Of a stretch of DNA of 64,000 bases, positions 46,719-57,035 are shown in pieces (within the stretch, counting starts at the first letter, position 1; every line of letters begins with the position of its first letter). The position numbers were made by a program, and so were the translations under genes. Origin of the DNA: Hungatella hathewayi WAL-18680 (GTDB lineage: Bacteria > Bacillota > Clostridia > Lachnospirales > Lachnospiraceae); contig NZ_JH379030.1 of the NCBI RefSeq assembly GCF_000235505.1, positions 78,609 to 142,608 of the forward strand, written 5' to 3'. The notes below the pieces were generated by a model that saw only the letters and a list, made by a program, of their open reading frames with translations, did not search any database and was not told where the DNA came from.

Positions 46719-48140
46719 TTATTTCGCACTGGTGTCCCAGGACTCATCCAGATAGATGCTCATATCCAGGCCATCCTTAATAGCCGTCTCAAGCGCCGTG
46801 TTATAGCGGTTGTCAAGGTCCGTCAGCACCGCATTCACATCCACGTCTAACGGTCCGGAGATTAAATTCACCAGCGTACTCTGGTAATCCGCTCCCTCCA
46901 CCGTAATCACGCCATCCGGAGGCGTCATGGTAAAATAGGAATTGGAGGTATCGCCAAACTCCTTCGTACCCACCTTTTTAAACTCTGCCGGCATCTGGGC
47001 CTGAATATCGGCGCGGGCCATAAAGTCCACTTCGTTGTTCTGGATTTCCAGCTGCACATTCTCTCCGTGAAGCAGGGAGTACACCTTCATCGCCTTCTCC
47101 GGCATCTTCATGGCGCTGGCGCCAAGACAGAGCATATCTGCAATCTGTGCGTAGTTCTTGTGTGCATTGGCCGTATCTACCACCGGGATATCGCAGACTC
47201 CCAGCTCAAAGTTCGTTCCAAGCTCCGCCCAGAATTTATCCAGGTTGGAGACATCCCAGTTTACACCCGGCAGCATGGCGATGCGTCCTGCCGCGAACTG
47301 TGCCATCAGCGTATCGTTATCCATCCCCTCACCGCCCGGGAAAATGCTTCCGTCAGCCTTCATCTGGAGAATTTTCTCCACATTATCCGTAAAATCGGCG
47401 AAACGGAACTTTCCGCTGGAGAAGTCATAGCCCATATGTCCCACGGAGCTGGCAAACTGTGCCGCAAAATACCATTTTCCGGAGGATGCGGAGTCCTTTA
47501 AATGGACACCATAACCGTAGGCTTCGCCGTTGTTGTCCTCCGTCACCTTTTTGGCGTAAGCCACAACATCATCCCAGGTTTTCGGCGCTTCAGTAATTCC
47601 CGACTTTTGTAACAAGTCTTTGTTGTACATGAATTTTGTCGTCAGCACCTTAATCGGCGCGCTGTAAGTCTTTCCCTCAAAGGTCGTGTAACCATTGATT
47701 AAGATATCCTCATAATCCTTTAAAAACTCTGCTCCACCCGGCATATCATCGATGGGAACCATCCATCCCGCTGAGATAAACGGCTCCTTCACCGTGCCGA
47801 CAAACTTATATAGCTCCGGTCCCTGGTCCGCTGTCAGCGCCACCTTCAGCACATCATGGTAGTCACTGCCAAATACCTTGTAATCAATATTGATTCCGTC
47901 GACCAGGCCCTGGCCCTTGTTATATTCCTCCACAATCGGCCCCAGCACGGCTTTATAGGAAGCGTCGTTGGTCCATACCCGGACCGTCTCCATCTCCACA
48001 TTGCTGCCGGTCTCACCTGCCGCAGTTCCCGGCTGTTCGACGCTCTCCGTTTTGCTCCCACAGCCTGCCAGACTCCCCAGTACCAGCGCGCCAGCCATGA
48101 AAAAACCCATTGCCTGTTTGCTTGTTCGATTCCATTTCAT
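46719..48140 (-). CDS. CUT1 sugar-binding lipoprotein
   Basis: 473 residues starting MKWNRTSKQAMGFFMAGALV, with lipobox LAGC, then a family 1 solute-binding fold (YNKDLLQKSGITEAPKTWDD, AAGRIAMLPGVNWDVS). First gene of the operon, divergent from the YesM-type kinase gene. With the downstream glycosidase and lyase it suggests a beta-linked oligosaccharide or glycan fragment as ligand. Confidence 0.92.
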   Translation of the reverse strand: MKWNRTSKQAMGFFMAGALVLGSLAGCGSKTESVEQPGTAAGETGSNVEMETVRVWTNDASYKAVLGPIVEEYNKGQGLVDGINIDYKVFGSDYHDVLKVALTADQGPELYKFVGTVKEPFISAGWMVPIDDMPGGAEFLKDYEDILINGYTTFEGKTYSAPIKVLTTKFMYNKDLLQKSGITEAPKTWDDVVAYAKKVTEDNNGEAYGYGVHLKDSASSGKWYFAAQFASSVGHMGYDFSSGKFRFADFTDNVEKILQMKADGSIFPGGEGMDNDTLMAQFAAGRIAMLPGVNWDVSNLDKFWAELGTNFELGVCDIPVVDTANAHKNYAQIADMLCLGASAMKMPEKAMKVYSLLHGENVQLEIQNNEVDFMARADIQAQMPAEFKKVGTKEFGDTSNSYFTMTPPDGVITVEGADYQSTLVNLISGPLDVDVNAVLTDLDNRYNTALETAIKDGLDMSIYLDESWDTSAK

Positions 48141-48342
48141 AATCCGTTTCCCCTTTCCTGTGTTTGATTCGTTTTTGCATTTCCCTCTGCCCTATAACCA
48201 TACCAGAGGAAAAGTATAAAATAAATACAAAAAACACCTCAAAAAATCCAAAATATTATGCACTTCGTCCGATTCATTGACTTTCAATTCTTCATTTATT
48301 ATACTAATAACCACAAAACAACTGGCAAAAGGAGGATTTTTC

Positions 48343-50149
48343 ATGAAATTTCGGAACAAAATAATCCTGTACTTTTTACTCTCGATTCTGGTTCCTTCCA
48401 TCCTCATCACCACCATCATGTACAGCGGTTCCGTCCGCATTTTCGATAAAAAAAATGAATGAGCTGGTGGAAAAAAATCTAAGCTCTGTCCGCATGCTGG
48501 TGCAGCAGCGGCTGGCTTTTATCGATGAGCTGACCACCTTGATTTCCATGAATCCCCTGATACAGGAGGTCCTAAGCGCGCCTCCCACCGATGACACCAA
48601 CGACATTGTGACTCAGATTATCAAGCTGGACCACGCCCTGGACAGCTACTATATCTCCAATTACTACGCCTCCACCAGTTCCCCTATCGTCCCGGTCATC
48701 CATATGATCGACAGGCCCGCGTTTCAGAGATTTGACATCTCCGATAAGGTACGGGATATATCCGTCCTGGAGGATTTGAGCTGGTACCCGGAGGCATCCG
48801 GGAAGAATACGGCCATTGTCGCCGATTCCCAGACCGGCTCCGTCGTCATCACCCGCAAACTCTATGACCTGCAGACCGTGGAGACAGCCCGGTATGCGGC
48901 CTTTTTGACCGTATCCCTGGAGCACTCCTTCTTCGGCCAGCTTCTGGAAACCTATAAACCCACGCCGGGCAGCAAGACCCTCATCTACGATTCCGGCCAG
49001 AATCTCCTAAGCTCCAGCGGCGATTTGACCGACAATGAAAGCGCCTACCTCAAGCAGGAATTTTCAAACCTCTCCTCCTCGCCCACCCGCCTGAAACTGG
49101 ATGGACGCCCGGTAGTCATCGCCGCGGAACCGCTTCAAAATGCGGACTGGACCATCGTGGTGATCACGGACCTGAACGATATCAACAGCAGCCAGAACGC
49201 GCTGACCTGGATTGTGGTGTTCCTTATTATTCTCAGCATGGGCATCGCTCTATTCACGGCCCTTTTGCTGTCCCGCAATCTGTCCCGACCCATCCTGGCG
49301 ATTGTGGATTCCATGCGCACCGTGGGAGACGGTAACTTTTCCATTGATATTCAGTATGATAAAAATGATGAATTCCGCTATCTGATTAATCAGTACAACA
49401 AGATGATTTCCAGAATCCAGCAGCTCATTGACGGGCTCTACATCAGCGAGTCCAACAAACAGAAGGCGGAGCTGAAAGCCAAGGAAATGCAGTTGAAAGC
49501 CCTCCAGGCCCAGATTAATCCCCACTTTCTCTACAACACCCTGGACTCCATCAACTTAAGCGCCATCAAATATAACGTGCCACAAATCAGCGACATGATT
49601 AATGCCCTGGCAGACTTCTTCCGCTACTCCTTAAGCCGCGGCGAGCCGGTCATCACGCTGGAAAAGGAAATCCGCCACACCCAGGCCTACTTAGAACTTC
49701 AGGCCATCCGCCACGGCCCCAATTTACAGTACCGCTTTTTGATACCAGGCAGCTTATACCGGGTCCGAATCGTCAAACTGGCGCTCCAGCCTCTGGTGGA
49801 AAATGCCGTGCTCCACGGATTCTCCTCCCAGAACCACCAGCTTTCCATCACCATTGCCGCCGCCTGCAGTGAGGAGGATATCGTCATCTCCGTCACCGAC
49901 AACGGCACAGGCGCTGACGCCGGAAAGTTAAACGATATTTTAAACTCCCCGGAGGACCACTCCGTGGATTCCTTTGCCATCACCAACGTACACCAGCGGA
50001 TTAAAAATGCATTCGGCAATGAATACGGACTCTATTACAGAGACAATCCCCAGGGCGGACTCACCGCCGAGATTCACCTGCCGCTGGAAAACGGCAGCAC
50101 AACGAACAATCCTAACAACAGGAACCGAAATACGGAGGAGCAGACATGA
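48343..50149 (+). pseudogene. YesM-type sensor histidine kinase, one frameshift
   Basis: The start at 48343 follows GGAGG and gives MKFRNKIILYFLLSILVPSI, the first membrane helix. The frame stops after FDKKNE. The rest of the kinase continues in the next frame from 48457: extracellular sensor, second helix (ALTWIVVFLIILSMGIALFT), HAMP, His-kinase motif QINPHFLYNTLDSINLSAIK with phospho-His, and ATPase motifs (LVENAVLHGF, VTDNGTG). Deleting one A of the A8 run at 48448-48455 yields one protein of about 601 residues. It overlaps the response-regulator gene by 4 bases and probably controls the sugar operon opposite. Confidence 0.82.
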
Positions 50150-51801
50150 TACGGGTATTATTGGCAGACGACGATTATTTAGTAAAGGATGTGCTGCAAA
50201 GCATGATTCCATGGGAGGAACTGGGCATGGAGATGATAGGCTTTGCCGAGGACGGGAAGCAGACTCTGGAACTCTGCCTGGAGCAGAAACCGGACCTTCT
50301 CATCACCGACATCCGCATGCCTCTCCTGAGCGGTCTGGAGGTGGCTCTCTGTCTTCGGGAACAGAACCAGAAGACAAGAGTGGTCCTTATCAGCGGAATC
50401 CAGGACTTTGACTACGCACGCACGGCTCTGGATGTCCAGGCCGACGGCTATCTCCTAAAACCCATCCGTTTAAAGGAGATCATTGCCACCTTAAAGAAGG
50501 TCCGGGAGAGCATCGAGCTGGAATCCAACCGGGCTGCATTTTTAGACAAAATCGAGACAAGACTTCGGGAAAATTTACCCCTTGCCAGAGCCACCTTCCT
50601 CCATAACCTGCTCCACGGAACCCTGGACCAGGAGGAGGCCCTCCAGGAAAAGCTGGAATACTTTGAGCTTCCCTTCCAGTCCGAGGAGACCGTGGTGGCT
50701 GCCATCGGTGTTCTGGACAATTACGGGGAGCTGTTGTCAAGCCGCAGCGAATCCCAGGTCCAGATGGTGAATTTCGCCGTCCGGGATATCATGGAGCGGA
50801 CCATGGACAATTACCAGGCCGGCTTGAGCTTTGCCACCCGCGACAATGAATTCGTCCTGCTGTTCCACCGGGAGTACTGCATTCCCGATAAGATGGCCGG
50901 TATTCTGGAAGCCATCGCCGGGCTGATTGGAGAGCTTGACTGCCTCTCCATCTCCTTTGGCATCGGCCTCCCCGCCTCCGGCGTCCGCCTGGCCTGCAAC
51001 TCCTACAACGAAGCCCGCAGAGCCCTGGAACACAAATTCTTTGTGGGAAACCAGGCTATTATCCAGATTGATGATATCACCGTCCCAACCACCCACCGGA
51101 CAGTCCTAAACGAGGATGAAAGCTTCCGCCTTCAGACTCTGGCCCGCCAGCTTCTCCAATATGTAAAATCGGGTGACACCGCTCTCATAGCCGGTACACT
51201 GAATGATTATCTCCTGATACTGACCGGCCCGGGTTCTCTCTCCCGGGAATATATCCGGGGCCAGTTCTTTGAGCTGGTCATCCACGCCTACCGGGAATTC
51301 TGTGAAACGGAGCAGGAACTTCCCGACATGGCCGCCCGCTACACCGCCGCCACCCAGGCCATTTTAAAAGCGGAGACCGTGGCAGAAATCCGCCGTTTCA
51401 CCCAGGATATCCTCCTGGCCATTGCAAAACATTTTGCCCGCAAATACCAGAACCGCCATCTTCTGCTGGTGGAACAGATTAAGACTTATATCCAGGAACA
51501 CCGGACGGAAAATATCACGCTGAACGATATTTCCTCCGCCGTCTATATGTCCACCAATTATATCTGCGGGGTTTTCAAAAAAGAATGTGGACAAACCATC
51601 CACGATTACCTGCTGGACGTGAAAATGCAGGAAGGAAAACGGATGCTTCGGGAAACCACCATGAAGGTGTTTGAGATTTCAGACGCGCTGGGCTATGAAA
51701 CCTCCCACTATTTCAGCTATTCCTTCAAGCGCTACACAGGAAAGACGCCTTACCAGTACCGGAAAGAAGCTTCCCCCTTCTCTTTCCTTACAGAATTGTA
51801 A
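50146..51801 (+). CDS. YesN-type response regulator with AraC DNA-binding domain
   Basis: 551 residues: receiver domain (IRVLLADDDYLVKDVL, phospho-Asp in LLITDIRMPLL, Lys in GYLLKPIRL), a middle region of about 280 residues and a C-terminal AraC double helix-turn-helix (ITLNDISSAVYMSTNYICGV, MKVFEISDALGYETSHYFSY). It overlaps the kinase gene by 4 bases (ATGA). Pairs of this kind usually switch on a neighbouring sugar importer, here the operon starting at 48140. Confidence 0.93.
   Translation: MIRVLLADDDYLVKDVLQSMIPWEELGMEMIGFAEDGKQTLELCLEQKPDLLITDIRMPLLSGLEVALCLREQNQKTRVVLISGIQDFDYARTALDVQADGYLLKPIRLKEIIATLKKVRESIELESNRAAFLDKIETRLRENLPLARATFLHNLLHGTLDQEEALQEKLEYFELPFQSEETVVAAIGVLDNYGELLSSRSESQVQMVNFAVRDIMERTMDNYQAGLSFATRDNEFVLLFHREYCIPDKMAGILEAIAGLIGELDCLSISFGIGLPASGVRLACNSYNEARRALEHKFFVGNQAIIQIDDITVPTTHRTVLNEDESFRLQTLARQLLQYVKSGDTALIAGTLNDYLLILTGPGSLSREYIRGQFFELVIHAYREFCETEQELPDMAARYTAATQAILKAETVAEIRRFTQDILLAIAKHFARKYQNRHLLLVEQIKTYIQEHRTENITLNDISSAVYMSTNYICGVFKKECGQTIHDYLLDVKMQEGKRMLRETTMKVFEISDALGYETSHYFSYSFKRYTGKTPYQYRKEASPFSFLTEL
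51788..51801. promoter_or_regulatory. Palindrome TTACA-GAAT-TGTAA upstream of the OmpR-type gene
   Basis: It overlaps the last codons of the upstream gene and lies 21 bases before the -35 box of the next promoter. The same arms recur at 53796-53809, before the ABC transporter genes. It may be the binding site of the OmpR-type regulator. Both copies include the preceding stop codon, so partial coincidence is possible. Confidence 0.4.
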
Positions 51802-51822
51802 GCAAAATCTGCGCGCATCGCC

Positions 51823-51851
51823 TTGCGCGATCTCCTTACATTTCCTATAAT
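51823..51851 (+). promoter_or_regulatory. Promoter of the two-component/ABC operon
   Basis: TTGCGC (51823-51828), 17-base spacer, TATAAT (51846-51851), then AAAGGAGG and the start codon at 51876. Confidence 0.72.
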
Positions 51852-51875
51852 GAGTTCATAAAGGAGGCGATATCC

Positions 51876-52574
51876 ATGAACGAAACAATTCTGCTGCTGG
51901 AGGACGACTTCAGTCTGGTGGACGGCCTGACTTACGCGCTTCAAAAAAACGGGTTTCGTCCAGAGGTGGCCCGCACTGTGAAGGAAGCAAATGTTCTGCT
52001 GGCCAGAGAGCATTATGACTTACTGCTGTTAGATGTGACTCTGCCCGATGGAACCGGGTTTGACGTGTGCCGGAATGTTCGCAGCCGGGACAGCAAAACT
52101 CCCATCCTCTTCCTCACGGCCTCTGACGAGGAGGTCCATGTCATCCGCGGCTTAGACTGCGGCGGGGATGACTATATCACCAAACCCTTCCGCCTAGGGG
52201 AGCTGTGCTCCCGCATCCGCGCCCAGTTGAGACGAACCTCCTTAACGCCGCAGGACACCGTCTCCGCACTTGTCTGCGGCGATCTCACCATCGACCGCTT
52301 AAACCACCGGGCGGTCTTAAAAGACGTCCCATTAGAGCTCACCGGCGCGGAATACAAGCTGCTCTCTCTGCTGGTGCAAAATGCAGGCCAGACCCTGACC
52401 AGGGATATGATTTTCGATAAACTGTGGGACGGCACTGGTAAATATGTAGATGATAACACCTTATCCGTCTATATCCGGCGGCTGCGGGAAAAGGTGGAGG
52501 CCGAACCGTCAGCTCCGGAACATTTAATCACCGTCCGTGGCTTCGGCTACCAGTGGAAGGAGGGATCCTCGTGA
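51876..52574 (+). CDS. OmpR-family response regulator
   Basis: 232 residues: receiver (LLLEDDFSLVDGL, phospho-Asp in LLLLDVTLPDG, ITKPFRLGEL) and winged helix (LELTGAEYKLLSLLVQNAGQ, YVDDNTLSVYIRRLREKVEA, VRGFGYQW). The start follows AAAGGAGG. It is followed by an overlapping kinase gene and an ABC exporter, the usual Bacillota layout for antimicrobial or envelope-stress response. Confidence 0.95.
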   Translation: MNETILLLEDDFSLVDGLTYALQKNGFRPEVARTVKEANVLLAREHYDLLLLDVTLPDGTGFDVCRNVRSRDSKTPILFLTASDEEVHVIRGLDCGGDDYITKPFRLGELCSRIRAQLRRTSLTPQDTVSALVCGDLTIDRLNHRAVLKDVPLELTGAEYKLLSLLVQNAGQTLTRDMIFDKLWDGTGKYVDDNTLSVYIRRLREKVEAEPSAPEHLITVRGFGYQWKEGSS

Positions 52575-53809
52575 AGCTGTTTCATGACCGGCAGACAAGG
52601 CATTACCTTCTCTTTCTCTTTAGCACTCTGGTTCTGCTCTCTGCGCTGTTTCTGGCACTTTCCTTCCGACAGGACCGCCTTATAAAAGACGTGCTGCTGT
52701 CCCACGACGGGGCTATTCTCTCCGCACTCTTAGAACAGGGAGTCCCGGAGGCGGCAGCCGTCAAAGCCGTCACGGCTTCCGGTCCATCTTCTGTCATCTC
52801 TCCCGAAGGGAATGCTCTGATGGAAAAGATCGGACGGACCGCCCAGACCTCCTCACGGTATCTTCCGGCTGTCAGAGCGCCGCTTCAATCCTTAAACCGT
52901 TTCCTCCTGTTTCTGCTGGCGCTGATGACCGTGCTGCTTTTGGGAGGTTCTCTGTGTTTTCTTACCCGCCGGGAGCGCCTATACCGACAGGCAGTTGACG
53001 CTGTGGCACATTTCACGGCCGGAGATTATTCCGTTCACTTACCCCGTACCGAGGAGGGGACCCTTCATCTGCTGTTTTCCTCCATCGACCGCCTGGCCAT
53101 GGCGCTGCGTTCCCAGACCGAGACGGAGCACCGGACGAAGGAGTTCTTAAAAGATACGATTTCCGACATTTCCCATCAATTGAAAACACCGCTGGCGGCC
53201 ATGACGATGTACAGTGAGATCATCGCCGCCGAACCGGACCACCCGGACACCGTGTCTGCCTTTACCGGCAAAATGCACCAGTCTCTCAACCGTATGGAGC
53301 AGTTAATCGCCTCCCTGTTGAAAATCACACGGCTGGATGCCGGCAATATCACCTTTGAGTTTGAACTTCATCCTATCCGGGAAGTTGTGGAACACGCCAT
53401 CCAGGACTTAAACGTAAGAGCACATCTGGAGGAGAAGGAACTGATTTTGGAAGGCGGCGGGGAACGGCTGCTCTGCGACTTTTCCTGGACTGCCGAGGCG
53501 TTTGGTAACCTGGTGAAAAACGCACTGGACCACACTGGGGCGGGAGGCATCATCCGGATATCCTGGGAGTCTTCCCCCTCCATGGTGCGTATCCTTGTAG
53601 CCGATAACGGCTGCGGAATCGCCTCCGTGGACCTTCATCATATTTTCAAACGCTTTTACCGCAGCCAGCATTCCCTGGATACCCAGGGTGTCGGTTTAGG
53701 CCTTCCGCTGGCCAAATCCATCCTTGAAGAACAGGGAGGCGTCATCACGGTTACAAGCACCGAAGGCGTGGGAACCACGTTCACCATCTCCTTTCTTACA
53801 AAACTGTAA
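52571..53809 (+). CDS. Sensor histidine kinase with small extracellular domain
   Basis: About 412 residues. GTG 52571 overlaps the regulator's stop (GTGA) and follows AAGGAGGG. Two membrane helices (LFLFSTLVLLSALFLALSF, FLLFLLALMTVLLLGGSLCF) flank about 85 extracellular residues. HAMP-like linker, phospho-His in DISHQLKTPLAAM, and ATPase motifs NLVKNALDHTG, VADNGCGI and GVGLGLPLAKSI follow. It signals to the OmpR-type regulator. Confidence 0.93.
   Translation: MKLFHDRQTRHYLLFLFSTLVLLSALFLALSFRQDRLIKDVLLSHDGAILSALLEQGVPEAAAVKAVTASGPSSVISPEGNALMEKIGRTAQTSSRYLPAVRAPLQSLNRFLLFLLALMTVLLLGGSLCFLTRRERLYRQAVDAVAHFTAGDYSVHLPRTEEGTLHLLFSSIDRLAMALRSQTETEHRTKEFLKDTISDISHQLKTPLAAMTMYSEIIAAEPDHPDTVSAFTGKMHQSLNRMEQLIASLLKITRLDAGNITFEFELHPIREVVEHAIQDLNVRAHLEEKELILEGGGERLLCDFSWTAEAFGNLVKNALDHTGAGGIIRISWESSPSMVRILVADNGCGIASVDLHHIFKRFYRSQHSLDTQGVGLGLPLAKSILEEQGGVITVTSTEGVGTTFTISFLTKL
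53796..53809. promoter_or_regulatory. Palindrome TTACA-AAAC-TGTAA upstream of the ABC exporter genes
   Basis: It has the same TTACA/TGTAA arms as 51788-51801, here 69 bases before the ATPase start codon and again covering the stop of the previous gene. I see only a weak promoter (TTGTCA near 53826) behind it. Confidence 0.4.
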
Positions 53810-53877
53810 GTGTGGATTCACCTCATTGTCATCTGTGCCTGATAGACTTTTGTTAACGAGAGGAGGTTTAACCATCT

Positions 53878-54561
53878 ATGAACATACTTACAGTTACCGA
53901 TTTATGCAAAACCTACGGCCAGGGTGCCAGTTTCGTTCATGCCTTAAAACATGTCTCCTTCTCCTTACAGAAGGGAGAATTCGCGGCGGTAGTTGGCGAG
54001 TCCGGCTCCGGCAAAAGCACGCTGTTAAACTGCGTTGGTGCTCTGGACACCCCCACAAGCGGACGCATCACTGTGGACGGCTGTGATTTATTTACCATGA
54101 AAGAGGAAGCCCGCACCGTCTTTCGAAGACGGAATATGGGCTTTGTCTTTCAATCCTTCCAGCTGATATCCGAACTGACCGTGGAACAGAATATCATGTT
54201 CCCACTCCTGCTGGATTATCAGAAACCGGACCCCGGCGTCATGGAGGAGCTGCTGGAGATGCTGGGTCTCACCGACCGCAGGAATCATCTTCCCTCCCAG
54301 CTCTCCGGCGGACAGCAGCAGCGGGCCGCCATCGGACGCGCCCTGATCACGAAACCGTCCCTGATTCTGGCCGACGAACCCACCGGAAACCTAGATACTA
54401 AGAGTAGCCAGGATGTGATGGACTTGTTGATCCGGGCCTCCAGGCATTATCAGCAGACGATACTGATGATCACCCACAACTTAGGCCTCACCTCCTCGGT
54501 GGACCGGGTTTTGAAGGTGAGCGACGGTGTGCTTTCTGATCTTGGAGGGATGCGGCCATGA
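53878..54561 (+). CDS. ABC transporter ATPase (MacB/BceA type)
   Basis: 227 residues with Walker A ([19 protein letters not shown]), Q-loop in [12 protein letters not shown], signature [15 protein letters not shown] and Walker [13 protein letters not shown]. The start follows GAGAGGAGG. It overlaps the permease gene by 4 bases. Members of this family energise FtsX-type permeases that move lipids, peptides or antibiotics away from the envelope. Confidence 0.95.
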   Translation: MNILTVTDLCKTYGQGASFVHALKHVSFSLQKGEFAAVVGESGSGKSTLLNCVGALDTPTSGRITVDGCDLFTMKEEARTVFRRRNMGFVFQSFQLISELTVEQNIMFPLLLDYQKPDPGVMEELLEMLGLTDRRNHLPSQLSGGQQQRAAIGRALITKPSLILADEPTGNLDTKSSQDVMDLLIRASRHYQQTILMITHNLGLTSSVDRVLKVSDGVLSDLGGMRP

Positions 54562-56936
54562 AACATTATTTAGAACTGATTCTCATCTCCTCCCGGGTAC
54601 ACGCAAGGCAGCACCGGATGACTTTACTCTGCATAGCGCTCTCCGTCTTCCTTGTCACCACGATATTCAGTATGGCGGATATGGAGGTCCGCAGCCAGAC
54701 CATCCAGGCCCTTCACGAATACGGAAACTGGCACATCCAGCTATCCGATATCACCGGGGAGGACGCGGCCTTAATCGCCGCCCGGCCCAAGGTAGCTGCC
54801 ATGTCCTGGTACGATATTTTAAACTACCGGCTGGACGAGGGCTACGCCATTGACGGACGCCAGGCCGCCATCTGCGGAATCGAGCCGCCGCTTCTTACGG
54901 ACATTATGACCATGGCCGACATCCTGGAGGGGAGCTATCCCGGTGACGGAGAAATCCTGTTAAGCGAAAATGCCAAAGCCATCCAGAATGTGGCTCTCGG
55001 TGATGACGTCACGATTACACTGCCAAACAGTGTTTCCATGGATTTCACCGTCTCCGGTTTTACAGAGAATCCCTCCACCCTGCTGCGCTGGGATGCTACT
55101 GGAGCTTTTGTCTCCAAAACTACGTATCAGTCCATCCTTCAGAATGCCACCGGCCAGCCGCCGGCCCCGGATCACGGCGTCTACTACGTGCAGTTTGACC
55201 AGTCTGCCAATATGAGAGCAGAGATAAACGAGATCAAACAGGAATTCCACCTCTCCGAAACACAGGTGGGTGAAAATGTGAAACTGCTGGGCGTGATGGG
55301 GCAATCCGGCAGTTCCTATATTATGATGCTGTATGCGGTGGCTGTGATCCTGTTTCTGCTGGTGATGACCGCCGGCATTCTCATGATTGCCGGCAGCTTA
55401 AACAGCAATGTAGCCCAGCGGACCCAGTTTTTCGGCATGCTGCGGTGTCTGGGCGCCAGCAAAAAACAGATCATCCGCTTCGTCCGGCTGGAGGCGCTTC
55501 GCTGGTGCTGTCTGGCGATTCCGCTGGGAGCCGGTGCGGGAGTTGCTGTGGTCTGGGTTCTCTGCGCCCTGCTGCGCTTCTTAAGCCCGGTCTATTTTTC
55601 AGGACTGCCAGCCTTTGGGGTCAGCCCGGCCGGTATCCTGTCCGGCGCAATAGTAGGGCTTTTGACCGTCTACATCGCCTCGGGTTCTCCCGCCAAACGC
55701 GCCTCCCGCGTCTCACCGCTGACAGCGGCATCCGGCGGCGCGGCGCTGACGGCTCCCGCCTTCAAAGAAGCAGTCCTCTTCCGCCCGATTCTCCCCCGTT
55801 TTTTCAAGGTGGAGACTGCCCTCGGCATCTACCACGCCAGGGCAAGCAAGAAAAATTTTCTCCTGATGACAAGCTCCTTTGCACTGAGCATCATCCTGTT
55901 TTTATCCTTTTCAACCCTGGTGAATTTTATGGGCCACGCCATCCGGCCCTTAAGGCCCTACACCCCGGACCTCTCTTACATCAGCCCGGACAATACTCTG
56001 TCCATCGATCCGGGACTTGCCGCAAAACTGTCGGAGCATCCCGCGGTGAAGCGCGCCTATGGCCGCATGTTCGCCTACGGCCTTCCCGCCAGGGCAGACG
56101 GAAACGATATCCGGATCAACCTAATTTCCTATGAGGAACACCAGTTTCGCTGGGCCGGGGACACCGTGGTCGACGGCGCCTTAAGCACTCTGAAGGCAGA
56201 TGAAAATGCCGTGCTGTCCGTGTACCATCCCGACAGCCCCCTGCCCATCGGCAGCCAGATCACCCTGGAATCAAACGGCGGGGTATTAAACCTCAACTGT
56301 GCGGGAGTACTGTCCACCTGCCCCTTTACGCAGGACGCAGGAACAGAGAATGTCATCTGCACGGAGGATACCTTCCGCCGGCTCACCGGCGCTTCCGGCT
56401 ACACCATCATAGATATCCAGCTCAAAAGAGACGCCACCGAAAACGATGTAAAAGCCCTGCGTGATCTGGCCGGACCTGGTATCATCTTCTCCGACCAGCG
56501 GACAGGCAACGCCGAGGCCCGGGGGGCCTACTGGGCCATGGCCCTCTTTATCTACGGGTTCCTCGCCGTGATTGCGCTGATCACCGTGTTCAACATCATC
56601 AACAGCATCGCCATGAGCGTCTCCGCGCGGACCCGGCAGTACGGTGCCCTGCGGGCCATCGGTATGAGCAGCCGCCAGCTGGTTTTGATGGTCACCGCGG
56701 AGGCCGCTTCCTACGCCGTCTGCGGCAGCATCACTGGCTGTGCAGTGGGCCTGCCGCTCCATAAGTATCTGTATGAAACCATGGTCACCGCCCAGTGGGG
56801 AGAACCCTGGACTCTCCCCATTCATGCCTTAAGCGCCATCGTGCTGATCGTTCTCGTCACAGCCATCGTCGCTGTCCTTGGTCCTGTAAGACGAATTCAC
56901 GCCATGTCCATCGTGGACACCATAAACGCCACGTAA
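54558..56936 (+). CDS. FtsX-type ABC transporter permease
   Basis: 792 residues with eight hydrophobic helices in the FtsX pattern. There is one near the N-terminus, three at about 255-390, one near 430 and three at the C-terminus. They separate two large extracellular regions, and the protein ends with the typical PVRRIHAMSIVDTINAT. Two FtsX domains in one chain match exporters linked to OmpR-type systems in Bacillota. The substrate is not evident. Confidence 0.9.
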   Translation: MKHYLELILISSRVHARQHRMTLLCIALSVFLVTTIFSMADMEVRSQTIQALHEYGNWHIQLSDITGEDAALIAARPKVAAMSWYDILNYRLDEGYAIDGRQAAICGIEPPLLTDIMTMADILEGSYPGDGEILLSENAKAIQNVALGDDVTITLPNSVSMDFTVSGFTENPSTLLRWDATGAFVSKTTYQSILQNATGQPPAPDHGVYYVQFDQSANMRAEINEIKQEFHLSETQVGENVKLLGVMGQSGSSYIMMLYAVAVILFLLVMTAGILMIAGSLNSNVAQRTQFFGMLRCLGASKKQIIRFVRLEALRWCCLAIPLGAGAGVAVVWVLCALLRFLSPVYFSGLPAFGVSPAGILSGAIVGLLTVYIASGSPAKRASRVSPLTAASGGAALTAPAFKEAVLFRPILPRFFKVETALGIYHARASKKNFLLMTSSFALSIILFLSFSTLVNFMGHAIRPLRPYTPDLSYISPDNTLSIDPGLAAKLSEHPAVKRAYGRMFAYGLPARADGNDIRINLISYEEHQFRWAGDTVVDGALSTLKADENAVLSVYHPDSPLPIGSQITLESNGGVLNLNCAGVLSTCPFTQDAGTENVICTEDTFRRLTGASGYTIIDIQLKRDATENDVKALRDLAGPGIIFSDQRTGNAEARGAYWAMALFIYGFLAVIALITVFNIINSIAMSVSARTRQYGALRAIGMSSRQLVLMVTAEAASYAVCGSITGCAVGLPLHKYLYETMVTAQWGEPWTLPIHALSAIVLIVLVTAIVAVLGPVRRIHAMSIVDTINAT

Positions 56937-56976
56937 CCAGTGCGTAGCAAATCAGTACACGGCAAATGAAAAAGAA

Positions 56977-57025
56977 AAAACGCCGGGGCGCAGACAACTG
57001 ATACTTGTCCACGCTCCGGCGTTTT
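56977..57025. terminator. Bidirectional terminator between ABC permease and apt
   Basis: AAAACGCCGGGGCG (56977-56990) pairs with CGCTCCGGCGTTTT (57012-57025). A runs lie on the left and T on the right, serving both convergent transcripts. Confidence 0.88.
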
Positions 57026-57035
57026 GATTCAACTC

